From: Alteromonas sp. V450 | GTDB lineage: Bacteria > Pseudomonadota > Gammaproteobacteria > Enterobacterales > Alteromonadaceae | Reading direction: 5' to 3' | Assembly: GCF_001885075.1 (NCBI RefSeq) | Contig: NZ_MODU01000004.1 | Coordinates: 310,001-374,000, forward strand | DNA length: 64,000 bases | Shown here: positions 9,656 through 19,901 of the stretch, in pieces | Layout of the letters: every line of letters starts with the position of its first letter | Numbering within the stretch: position 1 is the first letter of the stretch | Notes under the pieces: generated by a model | Told to the model about the DNA's origin: nothing | The model's input: the letters and a program-made list of their open reading frames with translations, nothing else | The model's database searches: none | Program-made: the position numbers and the translations under genes

Positions 9656-10096
9656 ATGGCGTATAAGAAGCCTGAATCTGCACTGGTAGTGTTGTACGAC
9701 CAACACTACCGAGTGCTGCTTTTGCAACGACAAGACGATCCCACCTTTTGGCAGTCGGTAACCGGCGCGTTAGAAGAAGGGGAGTTACCCTTAGAAACGG
9801 CATATCGTGAAGTGTGTGAAGAAATTGGCATCGATGCCAAAGCGCACGGCTTTGTGGTTAACGACCACGGTAAGCAAAACCAATATGAAATTCGTAGCCG
9901 TTGGCTACATCGCTATCCACCTGGTACTGTGCACAACACAGAACACGTATTTTCCCTTCAAATAAACAGCGATTTACCTATTGTCTTAACAGAGCACTTG
10001 CAGTACGAATGGGTGTCGAAAGATGAAGCGCTCGCGCGTTTATGGTCTCCCTCTAATAAAGAAGCGGTATCTTTGTTTGTACCGAGTGTGCCTTAA
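9656..10096 (+). CDS. nudB: Dihydroneopterin triphosphate diphosphatase (Nudix)
   Basis: Removes pyrophosphate from dihydroneopterin triphosphate in folate synthesis. The Nudix box is intact: [22 protein letters not shown], i.e. G-x5-E-x7-REVxEExG. The 146-residue size and the start [11 protein letters not shown] match NudB, and the place between aspS and ruvC is the typical gammaproteobacterial one. Its stop overlaps the ruvC ATG by one base. Confidence 0.93.
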   Translation: MAYKKPESALVVLYDQHYRVLLLQRQDDPTFWQSVTGALEEGELPLETAYREVCEEIGIDAKAHGFVVNDHGKQNQYEIRSRWLHRYPPGTVHNTEHVFSLQINSDLPIVLTEHLQYEWVSKDEALARLWSPSNKEAVSLFVPSVP

Positions 10097-10614
10097 TGGT
10101 TATACTGGGTATAGATCCAGGTTCTCGGATCACAGGCTACGGTTTAATTGCACGCAAGCAAGGTAAACTGGTGTATGTAGCAAGCGGATGCATTCGCGTT
10201 GGAACGGCCGATTTGCCTTCTCGTCTTGCTAATATTTTTACCGGGGTTGGTGATATTATTCGTCAATATAAACCCGACCAGTTTGCTATTGAGCAAGTAT
10301 TTATGGCGAAAAACCCTGATTCAGCGTTAAAGCTTGGTCAGGCCAGAGGTGCCGCCATTGTGGCAGCCACCCAAGCACAACTTCCTGTTGCTGAATACAG
10401 CGCAAGGCAAATTAAGCAGTCGGTAGTTGGAAAAGGTGGCGCAGATAAAACGCAAGTTCAGCACATGGTAAAACACCTGCTTAGCTTAAGCGGCACGCCA
10501 CAGGCCGATGCTGCCGATGCATTAGCCGTTGCCTTGTGTCACGCACACACCGAACAGAGCCTGATAAACATGGCAGGGCAAGCCCGAAAAACCGTTCGTG
10601 GTCGTTTGCGCTAG
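10096..10614 (+). CDS. ruvC: Holliday junction endonuclease RuvC
   Basis: Resolves Holliday junctions together with RuvAB during recombination. RNase H-like fold with catalytic acids visible: Asp in [12 protein letters not shown], Glu in [11 protein letters not shown], and the Asp pair in [17 protein letters not shown]. 172 residues, normal length. Start ATG overlaps the nudB stop, suggesting coupled translation. Confidence 0.98.
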   Translation: MVILGIDPGSRITGYGLIARKQGKLVYVASGCIRVGTADLPSRLANIFTGVGDIIRQYKPDQFAIEQVFMAKNPDSALKLGQARGAAIVAATQAQLPVAEYSARQIKQSVVGKGGADKTQVQHMVKHLLSLSGTPQADAADALAVALCHAHTEQSLINMAGQARKTVRGRLR

Positions 10615-10650
10615 TACTGCTTAAAGCTCACGCTTTTACAGAGATAATTC

Positions 10651-11271
10651 ATGATTGGACGAATTCGCGGTACGTTGGCTGAGAAACAGCCACCAGAAAT
10701 TCTTGTAGATGTAGCCGGCGTTGGCTACGAAATTCACATGCCTATGACCAGTTTCTACCAGCTTCCCGCGGTGGGTGAAGAAGTGGTGGTGTACACACAC
10801 TTTGTGGTTCGTGAAGACGCCCAGTTGCTGTTTGGTTTTGCTGATAAAATGGAAAGAGGGCTTTTTAGAGAATTGATCAAAGCCAATGGTGTAGGTCCAA
10901 AGTTAGGCCTTGCTATTTTATCTGGTATGTCGGCAAGCCAGTTTTTGGCAAGCGTACAAAATGAAGACGTTTCTGCGCTCGTGAGCTTACCGGGTATCGG
11001 TAAGAAAACCGCAGAGCGTTTAGTGGTAGAGCTTAAAGACCGCTTAGCAAAATTTGGCAAGGCGCAGAGTATTGCTGTACCGCCCCCAAGTGGCGACTTG
11101 TTATCCACCAACACTATTGTTGCTGTGAACGACGCCCGGGAAGAAGCGCAAAGCGCGCTTATTGCACTAGGCTATAAACCTGCTCAAGCGAGCAAGCTAG
11201 TCGACACGGTATATAAAGAGGGCATGGAAAGTGAAGCCCTTATTCGCGAATCATTAAAAGCGGCCATATAA
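10651..11271 (+). CDS. ruvA: Holliday junction DNA-binding protein RuvA
   Basis: Tetrameric junction-binding subunit of the RuvAB branch migration motor. N-terminal OB fold ([28 protein letters not shown]), two helix-hairpin-helix motifs ([14 protein letters not shown] and [18 protein letters not shown]), and a C-terminal RuvB-contacting domain after a flexible linker. 206 residues. Lies 36 bp after ruvC. Confidence 0.98.
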   Translation: MIGRIRGTLAEKQPPEILVDVAGVGYEIHMPMTSFYQLPAVGEEVVVYTHFVVREDAQLLFGFADKMERGLFRELIKANGVGPKLGLAILSGMSASQFLASVQNEDVSALVSLPGIGKKTAERLVVELKDRLAKFGKAQSIAVPPPSGDLLSTNTIVAVNDAREEAQSALIALGYKPAQASKLVDTVYKEGMESEALIRESLKAAI

Positions 11272-11339
11272 TGGCGCTCAACGAAGACAGCGGTTCTTAG
11301 TCTGCCTGTCTTCACATTACCGTTTAAAGTAGAACTATC

Positions 11340-12344
11340 ATGATTGAAGCCGACAGACTGATTACGCCTGAAGCAAGTACCGAAGACGAGGTCATCGACC
11401 GCGCCATTCGCCCTAAAATGCTCGAAGACTATACGGGGCAGCCTCACGTATGTGAGCAAATGGAAATTTTTATTCAAGCTGCGCGTAATCGCGACGACGC
11501 GCTAGACCATCTACTTATTTTCGGTCCGCCAGGACTGGGTAAAACCACGCTTGCGAACATTGTGGCAAATGAAATGGGCGTGAACATTAAAACCACGTCA
11601 GGCCCTGTGCTTGAGAAAGCGGGCGACTTGGCTGCACTGCTTACCAACCTTGAGCGCAACGATGTATTGTTCATCGACGAAATACATCGCTTAAGCCCAG
11701 TGGTAGAAGAAATTCTTTATCCTGCCATGGAAGACTATCAGCTTGATATCATGATAGGCGAGGGACCTGCCGCCCGTTCAATTAAGCTAGACCTTCCTCC
11801 TTTTACGCTGGTAGGCGCTACCACCCGCGCAGGCTCGCTAACGTCGCCATTACGCGACCGTTTCGGTATTGTTCAACGCCTTGAGTTTTACAACGTAAAA
11901 GATCTCACCAGTATTGTAGCAAGAAGCGCCAGTTACCTTAATTTAGACATGAACGAAGAAGGTGCGAAAGAAGTGGCACGTCGCTCGCGGGGCACGCCGC
12001 GTATTGCCAATCGTTTGTTACGCCGTGTTCGGGATTATGCTGAAATTAAATCTGACGGTACTGTGGGCGCCGACGTTGCGGCCAAAGCTTTAGATATGCT
12101 CGATGTAGACAAAGAAGGCTTTGACTACATGGACCGCAAATTGCTTACTGCTATTATCGAAAAGTTTGATGGTGGGCCAGTAGGCTTAGACAATTTGGCA
12201 GCAGCTATTGGTGAAGAGAAAGAAACCATAGAAGACGTGATTGAACCGTTTCTTATTCAACAGGGCTTTTTACAGCGCACGCCTAGAGGCCGTATTGTGT
12301 CTCAGAGAGCCTATCTTCACTTTGGCTTCACCCCGTCTGAATAA
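11340..12344 (+). CDS. ruvB: Holliday junction ATPase RuvB
   Basis: Hexameric AAA+ branch migration motor. Walker [10 protein letters not shown], Walker [10 protein letters not shown], sensor 1 [19 protein letters not shown] (arginine finger region), and C-terminal winged helix ([32 protein letters not shown]). 334 residues, standard. It is 68 bp after ruvA and ends the operon before a terminator. Confidence 0.98.
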   Translation: MIEADRLITPEASTEDEVIDRAIRPKMLEDYTGQPHVCEQMEIFIQAARNRDDALDHLLIFGPPGLGKTTLANIVANEMGVNIKTTSGPVLEKAGDLAALLTNLERNDVLFIDEIHRLSPVVEEILYPAMEDYQLDIMIGEGPAARSIKLDLPPFTLVGATTRAGSLTSPLRDRFGIVQRLEFYNVKDLTSIVARSASYLNLDMNEEGAKEVARRSRGTPRIANRLLRRVRDYAEIKSDGTVGADVAAKALDMLDVDKEGFDYMDRKLLTAIIEKFDGGPVGLDNLAAAIGEEKETIEDVIEPFLIQQGFLQRTPRGRIVSQRAYLHFGFTPSE

Positions 12345-12382
12345 TTTGCCGTCCCTTTCTAAGAAGATTTAAATTCGTTTTA

Positions 12383-12410
12383 AAGGCCTAGCAGGATTGC
12401 TGGGCTTTTT
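12383..12410 (+). terminator. Rho-independent terminator after ruvB
   Basis: Stem AAGGCCTAGCA / TGCTGGGCTT with a 4-base loop and a T run. Between here and 12548 I see no gene. Confidence 0.75.
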
Positions 12411-12548
12411 AAATTTTACCAGTAAGTGCATAGATAATAGCGTTGTGAGTTCTTTGCCCCTTTAACAGCAATGTCGAGTTATATCGCTACGCTAGACGAG
12501 AAAGAATGACGGATATTTTGTGCTTTGCATAGGTGCTAAATTTTAGGT

Positions 12549-12681
12549 AAAAAAAAGCCCGCTCATTGAGCGGGCTAAAACAACAAGTGTTGAAGGAAAT
12601 AAATCCAGGGAACTCATGTCTAACAGGAGAAAAACTCTTGCATGACCGTGCTTGGCACCATCACGCTCTGTACGACTGATG
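12549..12681 (-). ncRNA. Predicted intergenic small RNA, minus strand
   Basis: A strong terminator, AGCCCGCTC-AAT-GAGCGGGCT plus eight Ts, reads on the minus strand (12549-12576), yet no minus-strand gene lies in the 12.3-12.9 kb gap. About 110 bp upstream on that strand is a perfect TATAAT (12688-12693). A transcript of about 133 nt would contain an imperfect stem-loop (12642-12664) and an unstructured TTCCCTGG segment (12603-12615 region) reminiscent of the CU-rich seed of some Hfq-binding RNAs such as SdsR and ArcZ. No known family is assigned; only a 13-codon ORF is present inside. Confidence 0.5.
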
Positions 12682-12902
12682 CTGAGCATTATAGGGAGAG
12701 CAGAAAAAACTACAATTGAGTAAAATTGTTGTTTTAGATTAGAAAAACTAATGTGTTAACAGAGTGTTTAATATTGGTTTTAAATTGATTAAAATGCAGC
12801 AGTGTCAGCTGTTTCGAGCGATTTTGGTTCTGTATTTGGTCGCAATAATTAGGCGGTTTGACGTTGCTTTGGATTATAATATTTTTGGGTTAAGGAATAG
12901 TT

Positions 12903-13301
12903 ATGCATTTACATCAGGTAAGAGTGTATTACGAAGATACTGACGCAGGCGGTATTGTGTATTATGCGAATTATCTTAAGTTTATGGAGCGAGCCCGTAC
13001 AGAGTGGCTACGCGAATTAGGCTTTGAACAAGATACCCTGATGGAACAATCTGTCGCTTTTGTCGTCAAACACGTTGAAATGCATAACTATGCGCCAGCG
13101 CGGTTCAATCAACTGTTGAGTATTGAAACTCGCGTTGTAGAATTGAAAGGCGCTAGTATGACGTTTCAACAAATTATTAAAAATGAACAAGGCGTTATCT
13201 TAGTCACTGGAAATATTAAGGTTGCCTGTGTCGATTTGGCAGTTATGAAGCCAAAAAGACTACCACGTATATTGTTAGGGGAAATTTCGCGTGTCATCTG
13301 A
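12903..13301 (+). CDS. ybgC: Acyl-CoA thioesterase YbgC of the Tol-Pal operon
   Basis: Hotdog-fold thioesterase, 132 residues, with the 4HBT-type active-site stretch [27 protein letters not shown]. First gene of the tol-pal operon, overlapping tolQ by 11 bp. AAGGA at 12892-12896 is the ribosome site. A TATAAT at 12875-12880 is a candidate -10, but no -35 at normal distance is obvious, so the promoter is uncertain. Confidence 0.95.
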   Translation: MHLHQVRVYYEDTDAGGIVYYANYLKFMERARTEWLRELGFEQDTLMEQSVAFVVKHVEMHNYAPARFNQLLSIETRVVELKGASMTFQQIIKNEQGVILVTGNIKVACVDLAVMKPKRLPRILLGEISRVI

Positions 13302-13980
13302 TCTCACTTTTATTGGCTTGTTCCTTCAAGCGAGCTTTATTGTCCAGCTTGTTATGCTATTGCTATTGAGCGTTTCTGTTGCGTCGTGGACTTTTATATT
13401 TCAAAGAAGCAAGGCGCTTTCTGCAGCACGTAACGAAATGCGTCAATTTGAAGATAAATTCTGGTCTGGTGCAGATCTTAATCGCTTGTATCAAGAACTT
13501 TCTGCGAGAACCAACCTAACAGGCATGGGCAGCATCTTTTGCTCAGGCTTTAAAGAGTTTGTCCGCCTGCGCAAATCTAACACAGCCACCAACGGTATTG
13601 TTGACGGCACATACCGCGCTATGCGTGTTTCTATGTCTCGCCAAGTTGAAGAGCTAGAAAGTCGTTTACCCTTTTTGGCCACAGCAGGCTCTATCAGTCC
13701 GTACATCGGTTTATTCGGCACAGTTTGGGGAATAATGAATGCCTTTATTGCGTTAGGTGAAGTTCAGCAGGCTACTCTTGCGATGGTGGCGCCGGGAATT
13801 GCGGAAGCACTTATTGCAACTGCTATTGGTTTGTTTGCCGCTATTCCAGCGGTCATTGCCTACAACCGTTTCAGCCATCAGGTTGAGAAGCTAGAGAATA
13901 GCTACGGCAACTTCATGGAAGAGTTCTCTGCAATCCTTCATCGACAAGCCGTTGCTGCGCAAGCACAACAACAAGCCTAA
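13291..13980 (+). CDS. tolQ: Tol-Pal inner-membrane motor protein TolQ
   Basis: MotA/ExbB-family stator, 229 residues, three membrane helices (about 12-38, 135-160 and 168-195). With TolR it forms the proton-driven motor that energises TolA at the division site. Signature segments [24 protein letters not shown] and [26 protein letters not shown] are intact. GTG start overlapping ybgC is supported by the N terminus [21 protein letters not shown]. Confidence 0.97.
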   Translation: MSSDLTFIGLFLQASFIVQLVMLLLLSVSVASWTFIFQRSKALSAARNEMRQFEDKFWSGADLNRLYQELSARTNLTGMGSIFCSGFKEFVRLRKSNTATNGIVDGTYRAMRVSMSRQVEELESRLPFLATAGSISPYIGLFGTVWGIMNAFIALGEVQQATLAMVAPGIAEALIATAIGLFAAIPAVIAYNRFSHQVEKLENSYGNFMEEFSAILHRQAVAAQAQQQA

Positions 13981-14009
13981 GCGTTTACATTCCAAACGGA
14001 GGACTTGTT

Positions 14010-14429
14010 ATGTATGTAAGAAAACGCCGTAGGCCGGTATCTGAGATAAACGTAGTTCCCTACATCGACGTGATGTTGGTGTTGCTTATTATCTTTATGG
14101 TAACCGCGCCACTTATTTCTCAGGGGGTGAAAGTAGACTTGCCCAAAGCAAGTGCTAATCCTATAGAACAGGAAGATTCGCCGCCGATCATTGCTTCAGT
14201 AGATGTCAAAGGTCGCTATTTCATTAATGTAGGTGAAGATCAGGAGTCGCCGGTTAGTAAGGAAGAGTTAGGTGCTATTGTAAAAGCGCAGTTAGTAAAA
14301 GCACCCGAAACACCCGTAGTTGTTAAGGGGGACGGACAGGTAGCATATAACGAAGTGATACAGCTAATGGTGTTATTGCAACAGGCAGGTGTGCCTTCAG
14401 TAGGGTTAATGACGGATCCGGTTGAGTAA
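14010..14429 (+). CDS. tolR: Tol-Pal protein TolR
   Basis: ExbD-family partner of TolQ, 139 residues. One N-terminal membrane helix carries the proton-conducting Asp (VVPYIDVMLVLLIIFMVTAP), followed by a periplasmic peptidoglycan-contacting domain ending in GLMTDP. GGAGG at 13999-14003 precedes the ATG. The stop overlaps a possible TTG start of tolA. Confidence 0.97.
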   Translation: MYVRKRRRPVSEINVVPYIDVMLVLLIIFMVTAPLISQGVKVDLPKASANPIEQEDSPPIIASVDVKGRYFINVGEDQESPVSKEELGAIVKAQLVKAPETPVVVKGDGQVAYNEVIQLMVLLQQAGVPSVGLMTDPVE

Positions 14430-14436
14430 TAAAGAT

Positions 14437-15330
14437 ATGTCGAAACCCGAAGTATCGAGAAGTACATCAAACGCAAGCAACCCAAACATTGGGAGTAACG
14501 GTGCAAGTGTTCGTACGAAGAACGATAAAAGTGCTAAGCAAGCCAACCGCATAAGCCCAGAACAAGCAGGCTTATACAAATCCATTGGTTTGCATTTTAT
14601 TATTGCTGCACTGTTGCTAATTAGCGTCAGTTTCTCTCCTGAGCCCTTGCCGAATATGCCTTCAAATGCGCCGGTGATAGAGGCGACATTTATTGATGCG
14701 CAAGCAATCGCAGTTAAAAAAAGGGAGCTGGCACAGGCTGAAGCACAAGCAAGAGCCGAAGAGCAGGAAAGGCAAAGAAAAGCAGAAGCAGCCGCAAAGA
14801 AAAAGCGCCAGCAGCAGTTAGCAGCCAAGCGTGCAAGAGAGAAGCGTGAAGCAGAAGCTGCTGAAGCTAAACGCCAAAAGGACTTGGAGCGCTTAGCGGC
14901 GCAAAAGGAACAAGAGCGCAAAGAACGTGAAGCAAAAGCGAAAGCTGAAGCTGAGCGAAAGAAAAAAGAAGCGGCTGAGCGCGCCGAAATGGAAAGGATA
15001 ATGCAAGAGCAGCTTGCAAAAGAACAAGCCGCTCAACAAGAACGTAGGCGAAAACAGGTACTGACTGAAGTAGAGCGCTATACCGCACTTATTCAGCAAA
15101 CCATAAAACGCAACTTGTATTCTGACGACAGCTATAGTGGAAAGACCTGTCGCCTGAATATTCGTCTGGCGACTACAGGCTTTGTAACCAGTATTCGTGT
15201 GTTAGGTGGCAACGACGCACTTTGCCGCGCAGCTGAGAGCGCCGTGCGTCGTGCAGAAAAGCTACCGGTTTCAGATGCCCCCGACGTTTACGAGCAGTTA
15301 AAAGACATTACTTTAAAAGTGGAATTATAG
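14437..15330 (+). CDS. tolA: Tol-Pal protein TolA
   Basis: Spans the periplasm linking the TolQR motor to Pal and TolB. Cytoplasmic N terminus, one membrane helix ([18 protein letters not shown]), a long Ala/Lys/Glu-rich helix of about 120 residues, and a C-terminal domain with one Cys pair (KTCRLNIRL and [11 protein letters not shown]). About 297 residues, much shorter than E. coli TolA (421), the difference being in the helical stalk. ATG 14437 is chosen over TTG 14422, which lies inside the tolR stop region. Confidence 0.95.
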   Translation: MSKPEVSRSTSNASNPNIGSNGASVRTKNDKSAKQANRISPEQAGLYKSIGLHFIIAALLLISVSFSPEPLPNMPSNAPVIEATFIDAQAIAVKKRELAQAEAQARAEEQERQRKAEAAAKKKRQQQLAAKRAREKREAEAAEAKRQKDLERLAAQKEQERKEREAKAKAEAERKKKEAAERAEMERIMQEQLAKEQAAQQERRRKQVLTEVERYTALIQQTIKRNLYSDDSYSGKTCRLNIRLATTGFVTSIRVLGGNDALCRAAESAVRRAEKLPVSDAPDVYEQLKDITLKVEL

Positions 15331-15334
15331 TGGT

Positions 15335-16690
15335 ATGAAAAAACTAGGTTTATGGATAGCGCTTACTGCAATGGCCTTTAGTGCCAACGTATTTGCATCC
15401 TTAGAAATTGTGATAACCGAGGGCGTAGATAGTGCACGTCCCGTCGGAGTTGTGCCATTTAAGTGGAAAGGTCAGGGCAGTATGCCTGGTGATATCTCTA
15501 AGGTGGTGATGGCCGATTTGATGCGTAGTGGTAAGTTCAACCCGGTATCTGTCGACAAAATGCCACAGTACCCGGAAACAGCTGAGCAGGTTTCATTTAC
15601 TGCGTGGGCGACCCTTGGGGTCGATACGGTTTTAGTGGGAAGTATCGAACCACAGGATGGGGATCGTTTCCTTGTATCCTATGAGTTAATTGATGTCCTT
15701 AAGGGGCAGGCTGGGAATGGCCAAGCTAAGGTATTGAAAGACGGTAGTCTTGTTTCGAGCAATAGTCATGTCCTGGTTGCCCGTCAAGCCGTAATTAACG
15801 GGCGAGACTTTCGCCAGTATGCGCATCGAATTAGCGACATTGTATATGAAAAACTGACCGGCGTTCGCGGTGCGTTTTTAACGAAAATCGCTTATGTTAT
15901 CGTGCGCGACCGCGATACCGTTGAGAAACCTTATCAGTTAGTGATTGCCGACTACGACGGTGAGAACGAAACGCGTTTATTGTCATCGCCAGAGCCGCTA
16001 ATGTCGCCAGTTTGGTCGCCCGATGGTGAAACGTTAGCCTACGTGAGTTTCGAAAATCGCAGACCGCAGATATTCATTCAGAACATCTATACCAGCGAGC
16101 GCACGCGTATAACTGACTTCCCTGGGATAAATAGTAGTCCGGTGTTTTCACCAGATGGCAAGCAACTTGCTATGGTATTGTCCAAAGATGGCAACCCTGA
16201 ACTTTACGTGATGGACTTGGCAACGAAAAATCTTCGCCGAGTTACGCGCAATAGAGCGATAGATACTGAGCCAGCGTGGCTGCCCGATGGGAGTGGTTTA
16301 ATTTTTAGCTCGGAACGGGGTGGTAAACCCCAGATATATAGCGTAAATTTAAATTCTGGGAAAGTAAGGCGAGTGACCTTTGTAGGGGAACAGAACCTGG
16401 GCGGCACGCTGACCCCTGACGGTAAGCAAATGATCATGGTTAACCAAACTAACGGGAACTATCATATTGCGAAGCAGTCTTTGGATGGAGGTTCACCTCA
16501 AGTACTGACAAGGACGTACTTAGATGAATCACCAAGCGTTGCGCCGAACGGAAGCATGATTATATACAGCACCCTTCACGAAGGAACCCAAGTGTTGTCA
16601 CTGGTTTCTTTAGATGGGCGTTTTAAAGCTAGGTTACCAGCAGCCAATGGGCAAGTTAAATCGCCAAGTTGGTCACCATTTTTGTTCTAA
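15335..16690 (+). CDS. tolB: Tol-Pal periplasmic protein TolB
   Basis: Signal peptide (cleavage near AFSANVFA-S), an N-terminal alpha/beta domain, then a six-bladed beta propeller shown by repeats of the [16 protein letters not shown] and [15 protein letters not shown] kind. Binds Pal and the TolA tip. 451 residues. Starts 4 bp after the tolA stop, so likely co-translated. Confidence 0.97.
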   Translation: MKKLGLWIALTAMAFSANVFASLEIVITEGVDSARPVGVVPFKWKGQGSMPGDISKVVMADLMRSGKFNPVSVDKMPQYPETAEQVSFTAWATLGVDTVLVGSIEPQDGDRFLVSYELIDVLKGQAGNGQAKVLKDGSLVSSNSHVLVARQAVINGRDFRQYAHRISDIVYEKLTGVRGAFLTKIAYVIVRDRDTVEKPYQLVIADYDGENETRLLSSPEPLMSPVWSPDGETLAYVSFENRRPQIFIQNIYTSERTRITDFPGINSSPVFSPDGKQLAMVLSKDGNPELYVMDLATKNLRRVTRNRAIDTEPAWLPDGSGLIFSSERGGKPQIYSVNLNSGKVRRVTFVGEQNLGGTLTPDGKQMIMVNQTNGNYHIAKQSLDGGSPQVLTRTYLDESPSVAPNGSMIIYSTLHEGTQVLSLVSLDGRFKARLPAANGQVKSPSWSPFLF

Positions 16691-16730
16691 CAATTTAACG
16701 ACTAAACAATAAAATTTAAGGACTAGTAGG

Positions 16731-17297
16731 ATGCAAATGAATAAAGTGATGAAGAGCTTCGTTATCGCATTGCCAGTAGTGACAATGATGGCATGTTCTT
16801 CAGGCCCTAGCGAAGAAGAATTGGCAGCAGAGCGTAATCGTCTTGCACAAGAGCAAGCGGCTGCAGAAGCAGAAGCACGTGAAGCAGAAGCACAGCGCGT
16901 TAAAGCCGAAGCTGCACAGCGTATGAAGCGTCAAGAGGAAATGGTTCAGCAAGAAATGGAAGCGCTGAAAAATGAACAAACCGTTTACTTTGACTTTGAC
17001 CGCTCAAGCATCAAGCCAGAGTTTCAGCGTATTCTAGACAAGCACGCGGCCTTCTTGGTGAAAAACCCAAGTACTAAAGTGACTATTGAAGGTCACACTG
17101 ACAGCCGTGGTACGCCAGAGTACAACATTGCGCTGGGTGAGCGTCGTGCACAGTCTGTTGAAACTTACCTACTTAATGCTGGCGTAAGCAGCAGCCAAGT
17201 AACCGTGGTTTCATACGGTGAAGAAAAACCAGCAGTGATGGGTTCTACTGAGTATGCATTTGCTCAAAACCGTCGCGGAGTGGTTGTTTACCGCTAA
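16731..17297 (+). CDS. pal: Peptidoglycan-associated lipoprotein Pal
   Basis: Outer-membrane lipoprotein anchoring to peptidoglycan. Signal peptide with lipobox (MMAC, Cys22), an unusually long charged coiled-coil linker (about residues 28-80), then the OmpA-like domain with YFDFDRSSIKPEF and the ligand motif GHTDSRGTPEYNIALGERRA. ATG 16731 is preceded by AAGGA; ATG 16737 is an alternative. Stop overlaps the cpoB start. Confidence 0.97.
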   Translation: MQMNKVMKSFVIALPVVTMMACSSGPSEEELAAERNRLAQEQAAAEAEAREAEAQRVKAEAAQRMKRQEEMVQQEMEALKNEQTVYFDFDRSSIKPEFQRILDKHAAFLVKNPSTKVTIEGHTDSRGTPEYNIALGERRAQSVETYLLNAGVSSSQVTVVSYGEEKPAVMGSTEYAFAQNRRGVVVYR

Positions 17298-18091
17298 TGA
17301 CTATTCTAACGAATAAGACATTAAAAATGGGCGTCACGTTATGTGCCGCCCTTGCTGCATCTGCCGCACTTGCACAAGCGCCTGTAGTAGACGCCAATGG
17401 GGGCAGTGAATTAGAACAGCGCATTGTAGTGCTTGAGCGTATTGTAAAGAGTCGAACTGAAATGCAGCACAGGCTTCAAACGCAGTTAGACAATATGCAA
17501 ATGGAAGTCGATCAGCTGCGCGGTGCGGTTGAAGTGAATACCAATGAACTTCAAAAAGTACTTGAGCGTCAGCGTGAGCTTTACCTTGAGATAGATAAAC
17601 GCGTGGAAGCACTTAAGCAAAGCGGCGCGCTACAAGGCAGTGCCATGCCTAGTGCAGGTGTTGATTCGGGCTCTGTGAGCTCTCCAATAGCATCTACGCC
17701 TACGCAAGCACCGCAAGCAGGTGAGGACGAAGCCTACGAAAATGCGGTGAATTTGATCCTTAAGTCTCGAGAGTACGATAAAGCCATTCCTGCGTTCCAA
17801 TCGTTTATTTCACGCTTTCCAAACAGTGGTTACGCGCCAAATGCGCACTACTGGTTGGGACAACTGTTGTTTAATAAGCAGCAGTGGAGCGAAGCAAGTG
17901 AGCAATTTAATATTGTAGCTAATCGCTTTACCGATTCTGCCAAGCGTCCAGATGCCTTATTAAAACTAGGTGTCATTGCGGAGCGCACAGGGGACAGTAC
18001 TTCTGCAAGGCAATTGCTGCAGCAAGTTATTAGTGAATATCCAGATTCCTCGGCCAAACGCCTCGCTGAATCTCGCTTAAATAACTTGTAA
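17297..18091 (+). CDS. cpoB: Cell division coordinator CpoB (YbgF)
   Basis: Periplasmic protein linking Tol function to peptidoglycan synthesis at division. Signal peptide to about residue 26, a trimerising coiled coil (about 35-105), a Ser/Pro/Gln-rich linker, and C-terminal TPR repeats (YENAVNLILKSREYDKAIPAFQSF, YAPNAHYWLGQLLF, KRPDALLKLGVIAE). 264 residues, near E. coli CpoB. Its ATG overlaps the pal stop; last gene of the operon. Confidence 0.95.
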   Translation: MTILTNKTLKMGVTLCAALAASAALAQAPVVDANGGSELEQRIVVLERIVKSRTEMQHRLQTQLDNMQMEVDQLRGAVEVNTNELQKVLERQRELYLEIDKRVEALKQSGALQGSAMPSAGVDSGSVSSPIASTPTQAPQAGEDEAYENAVNLILKSREYDKAIPAFQSFISRFPNSGYAPNAHYWLGQLLFNKQQWSEASEQFNIVANRFTDSAKRPDALLKLGVIAERTGDSTSARQLLQQVISEYPDSSAKRLAESRLNNL

Positions 18092-18098
18092 TGAAAAA

Positions 18099-18122
18099 AG
18101 CCTCTTCTAAAGAGGCTTTTTT
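18099..18122 (+). terminator. Rho-independent terminator of the tol-pal operon
   Basis: AGCCTCTT / AAGAGGCT stem with a 3-base loop, T run following and A run before, 8 bp after the cpoB stop. No gene is visible from here to the tRNA promoter at 18316. Confidence 0.9.
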
Positions 18123-18315
18123 AATAGATTCTAAACATTTGGCTCGGTAAAAAATCCACAAAGACTGCACAAATCATATGCACCATATTGCACATTGTTT
18201 CGTAAAAAATAATGTAGGCACAAATAACGAGGGGTCAAATACCCAACGATTTGTTTTCATTTTGACCGTTTAGTCGTGAAATGACAGAAAAATGAAAATA
18301 AAAGGACGTTTTGGG

Positions 18316-18343
18316 TTGCGTCGAATAAAAATCTGAGTATTAT
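18316..18343 (+). promoter_or_regulatory. Promoter of the tRNA-Lys unit
   Basis: TTGCGT (18316-18321), 16-bp spacer, TATTAT (18338-18343), followed by a GC-rich discriminator (GCCGCCG) typical of stringently controlled stable RNA promoters. Confidence 0.6.
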
Positions 18344-18384
18344 ATGCCGCCGTTGCCAAGACACAGGCAACAACAGGAAAGAAA

Positions 18385-18424
18385 GGGTCGTTAGCTCAGT
18401 TGGTAGAGCAGTTGACTTTTAATC
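18385..18424 (+). repeat. Orphan 5' half of tRNA-Lys
   Basis: Forty bases identical to the first 40 of the complete tRNA-Lys at 18449-18488, covering acceptor 5' strand, D arm and anticodon loop with TTT. The copy then diverges and lacks the T arm and 3' acceptor strand. Separated from the real gene by 24 bp and lying between promoter and tRNA, it would be in the same precursor. Likely the remnant of a tandem tRNA-Lys array after a deletion. Confidence 0.9.
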
Positions 18425-18448
18425 CTTTCTCTCCTAACATCAAATGAT

Positions 18449-18524
18449 GGGTCGTTAGCTCAGTTGGTAGAGCAGTTGACTTTTAATCAATTGGTCGCTG
18501 GTTCGAATCCAGCACGACCCACCA
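18449..18524 (+). tRNA. tRNA-Lys (TTT)
   Basis: 76 bases with encoded CCA. Acceptor GGGTCGT pairs with ACGACCC, TTT anticodon in CTTTTAA, and T arm GGTTCGAATCC. It lies between cpoB and nadA, as lysine tRNA genes do in enterobacteria. Confidence 0.98.
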
Positions 18525-18738
18525 TCAAGCCTAAAACTAAAAAAATTCTATATAATCTTCCCAATACAAAACGCTACTCGTCTCATTTGTACTTTGATCT
18601 GGTTCACCTAACCCCATGTACTAGAACAGGTAAGCATAACTACGACTATTTAATTAGCCTTATGTTGATTAGGTAGTGTGTAATTTTTATGACAGTTGGG
18701 TATAATCCGCACCCTTGTCGCAACAGAGATGTAGGTTA

Positions 18739-19794
18739 ATGTCAGTAGCATTTCGAGTGGATCAGGTAGAGTACCCGTTCCCAGCAAAACCACAACCATT
18801 GTCAGAAGCACGTAAAGCTGAATTAAAGGCTGAGATCAAAGCTTTACTTAAGGCCCGTAACGCTGTGCTTGTCGCACACTATTATACTGATCATGAAATT
18901 CAGGCACTCGCTGAAGAAACGGGTGGCTGCGTGGCAGACTCATTGGAAATGGCGCGCTTCGGTAGAGATGCACAAGAACAAACCTTAATTGTTGCTGGCG
19001 TTCGCTTTATGGGCGAAACGGCAAAAATTCTTAGCCCTGAAAAAACCGTACTAATGCCAACACTTGAAGCAACGTGTTCGCTTGATATTGGTTGCCCAGT
19101 TAAAGAGTTTAGCGAGTTCTGTGATCAGCACCCCGACCATACGGTAGTGGTTTACGCGAATACTTCAGCTGCGGTAAAAGCGCGCGCTGACTGGGTAGTA
19201 ACGTCAAGTATTGCCCTTGAAATCGTTGAGCATTTAGACAGCCAAGGCAAAAAGATCATCTGGGGGCCAGATAGACACTTAGGTTCGTACATTGCCAAGC
19301 AAACGGGTGCCGACATGTTAATGTGGCAGGGCGAGTGTATTGTTCATGACGAGTTTTCTGCACAGAAACTAGCAGACATGAAAGCACTGTATCCAAATGC
19401 CGCGGTACTGGTTCACCCTGAATCACCCGCAAGCGTGGTAGAGATGGCCGATGCGGTGGGCTCAACCAGTCAGTTAATAAAAGCATCGCAAACGATGGAT
19501 AATGACACCTTTATCGTTGCTACCGATAAAGGCATCTTTTATAAGATGCAACAACTAACCCCTGAGAAGACGTTTATAGAGGCTCCAACAGGCGGTAACG
19601 GCGCTACGTGTAAAAGCTGTGCTCACTGTCCCTGGATGGCAATGAACGGCCTGGAAGCGATTAAGGCGTCTTTAACAGGCGAAAGCGACGGCCACGAAAT
19701 CTTTGTTGATGATGCGTTGCGTAAGGGGGCCCTTATCCCACTTGATCGCATGCTTGATTTTTCCGCCGAATTAAAGGCGAAAGGTGGACTATAA
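18739..19794 (+). CDS. nadA: Quinolinate synthase NadA
   Basis: 4Fe-4S enzyme condensing iminoaspartate and dihydroxyacetone phosphate to quinolinate in NAD synthesis. The three cluster cysteines are visible in [22 protein letters not shown] and [14 protein letters not shown]. Motifs [11 protein letters not shown] and [16 protein letters not shown] match E. coli closely. ATG 18739 ([15 protein letters not shown]) aligns with the family start; the frame extends upstream to 18715 but without a family match. 351 residues. Confidence 0.97.
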   Translation: MSVAFRVDQVEYPFPAKPQPLSEARKAELKAEIKALLKARNAVLVAHYYTDHEIQALAEETGGCVADSLEMARFGRDAQEQTLIVAGVRFMGETAKILSPEKTVLMPTLEATCSLDIGCPVKEFSEFCDQHPDHTVVVYANTSAAVKARADWVVTSSIALEIVEHLDSQGKKIIWGPDRHLGSYIAKQTGADMLMWQGECIVHDEFSAQKLADMKALYPNAAVLVHPESPASVVEMADAVGSTSQLIKASQTMDNDTFIVATDKGIFYKMQQLTPEKTFIEAPTGGNGATCKSCAHCPWMAMNGLEAIKASLTGESDGHEIFVDDALRKGALIPLDRMLDFSAELKAKGGL

Positions 19795-19838
19795 GCGCAC
19801 GTTTTATAAGCACTTGATGAATATTTTCCAGCAAGTTC

Positions 19839-19867
19839 TTGATTAAGCGCGCGGCTTTACCTACTAT
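19839..19867 (+). promoter_or_regulatory. Promoter of tRNA-Ser
   Basis: TTGATT (19839-19844), 17-bp spacer, TACTAT (19862-19867), then a GC-rich discriminator ACGCGCGC. The tRNA begins 35 bp later. Confidence 0.65.
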
Positions 19868-19901
19868 ACGCGCGCTCAGGGGAAACCTTGACACAAAATT
19901 T

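Noticed and set aside
12858..12880. TTGACG with TATAAT as the tol-pal promoter
   Set aside because: Spacer is only 11 bp, too short for a standard sigma70 promoter; TATAAT alone is kept as a weak candidate.
14700..15060. Repetitive Ala/Lys/Glu-coding stretch as a DNA repeat or inserted sequence
   Set aside because: It is the normal helical stalk of TolA; low complexity is expected.
18425..18448. The 24-bp segment between the tRNA-Lys half and full gene as an attachment site
   Set aside because: No second copy is visible nearby, and the duplicated portion is the 5' half, whereas integrases use 3' ends.
18464..18676. Open frame starting inside tRNA-Lys
   Set aside because: Its first third is the tRNA itself; no ribosome site and no conserved features.
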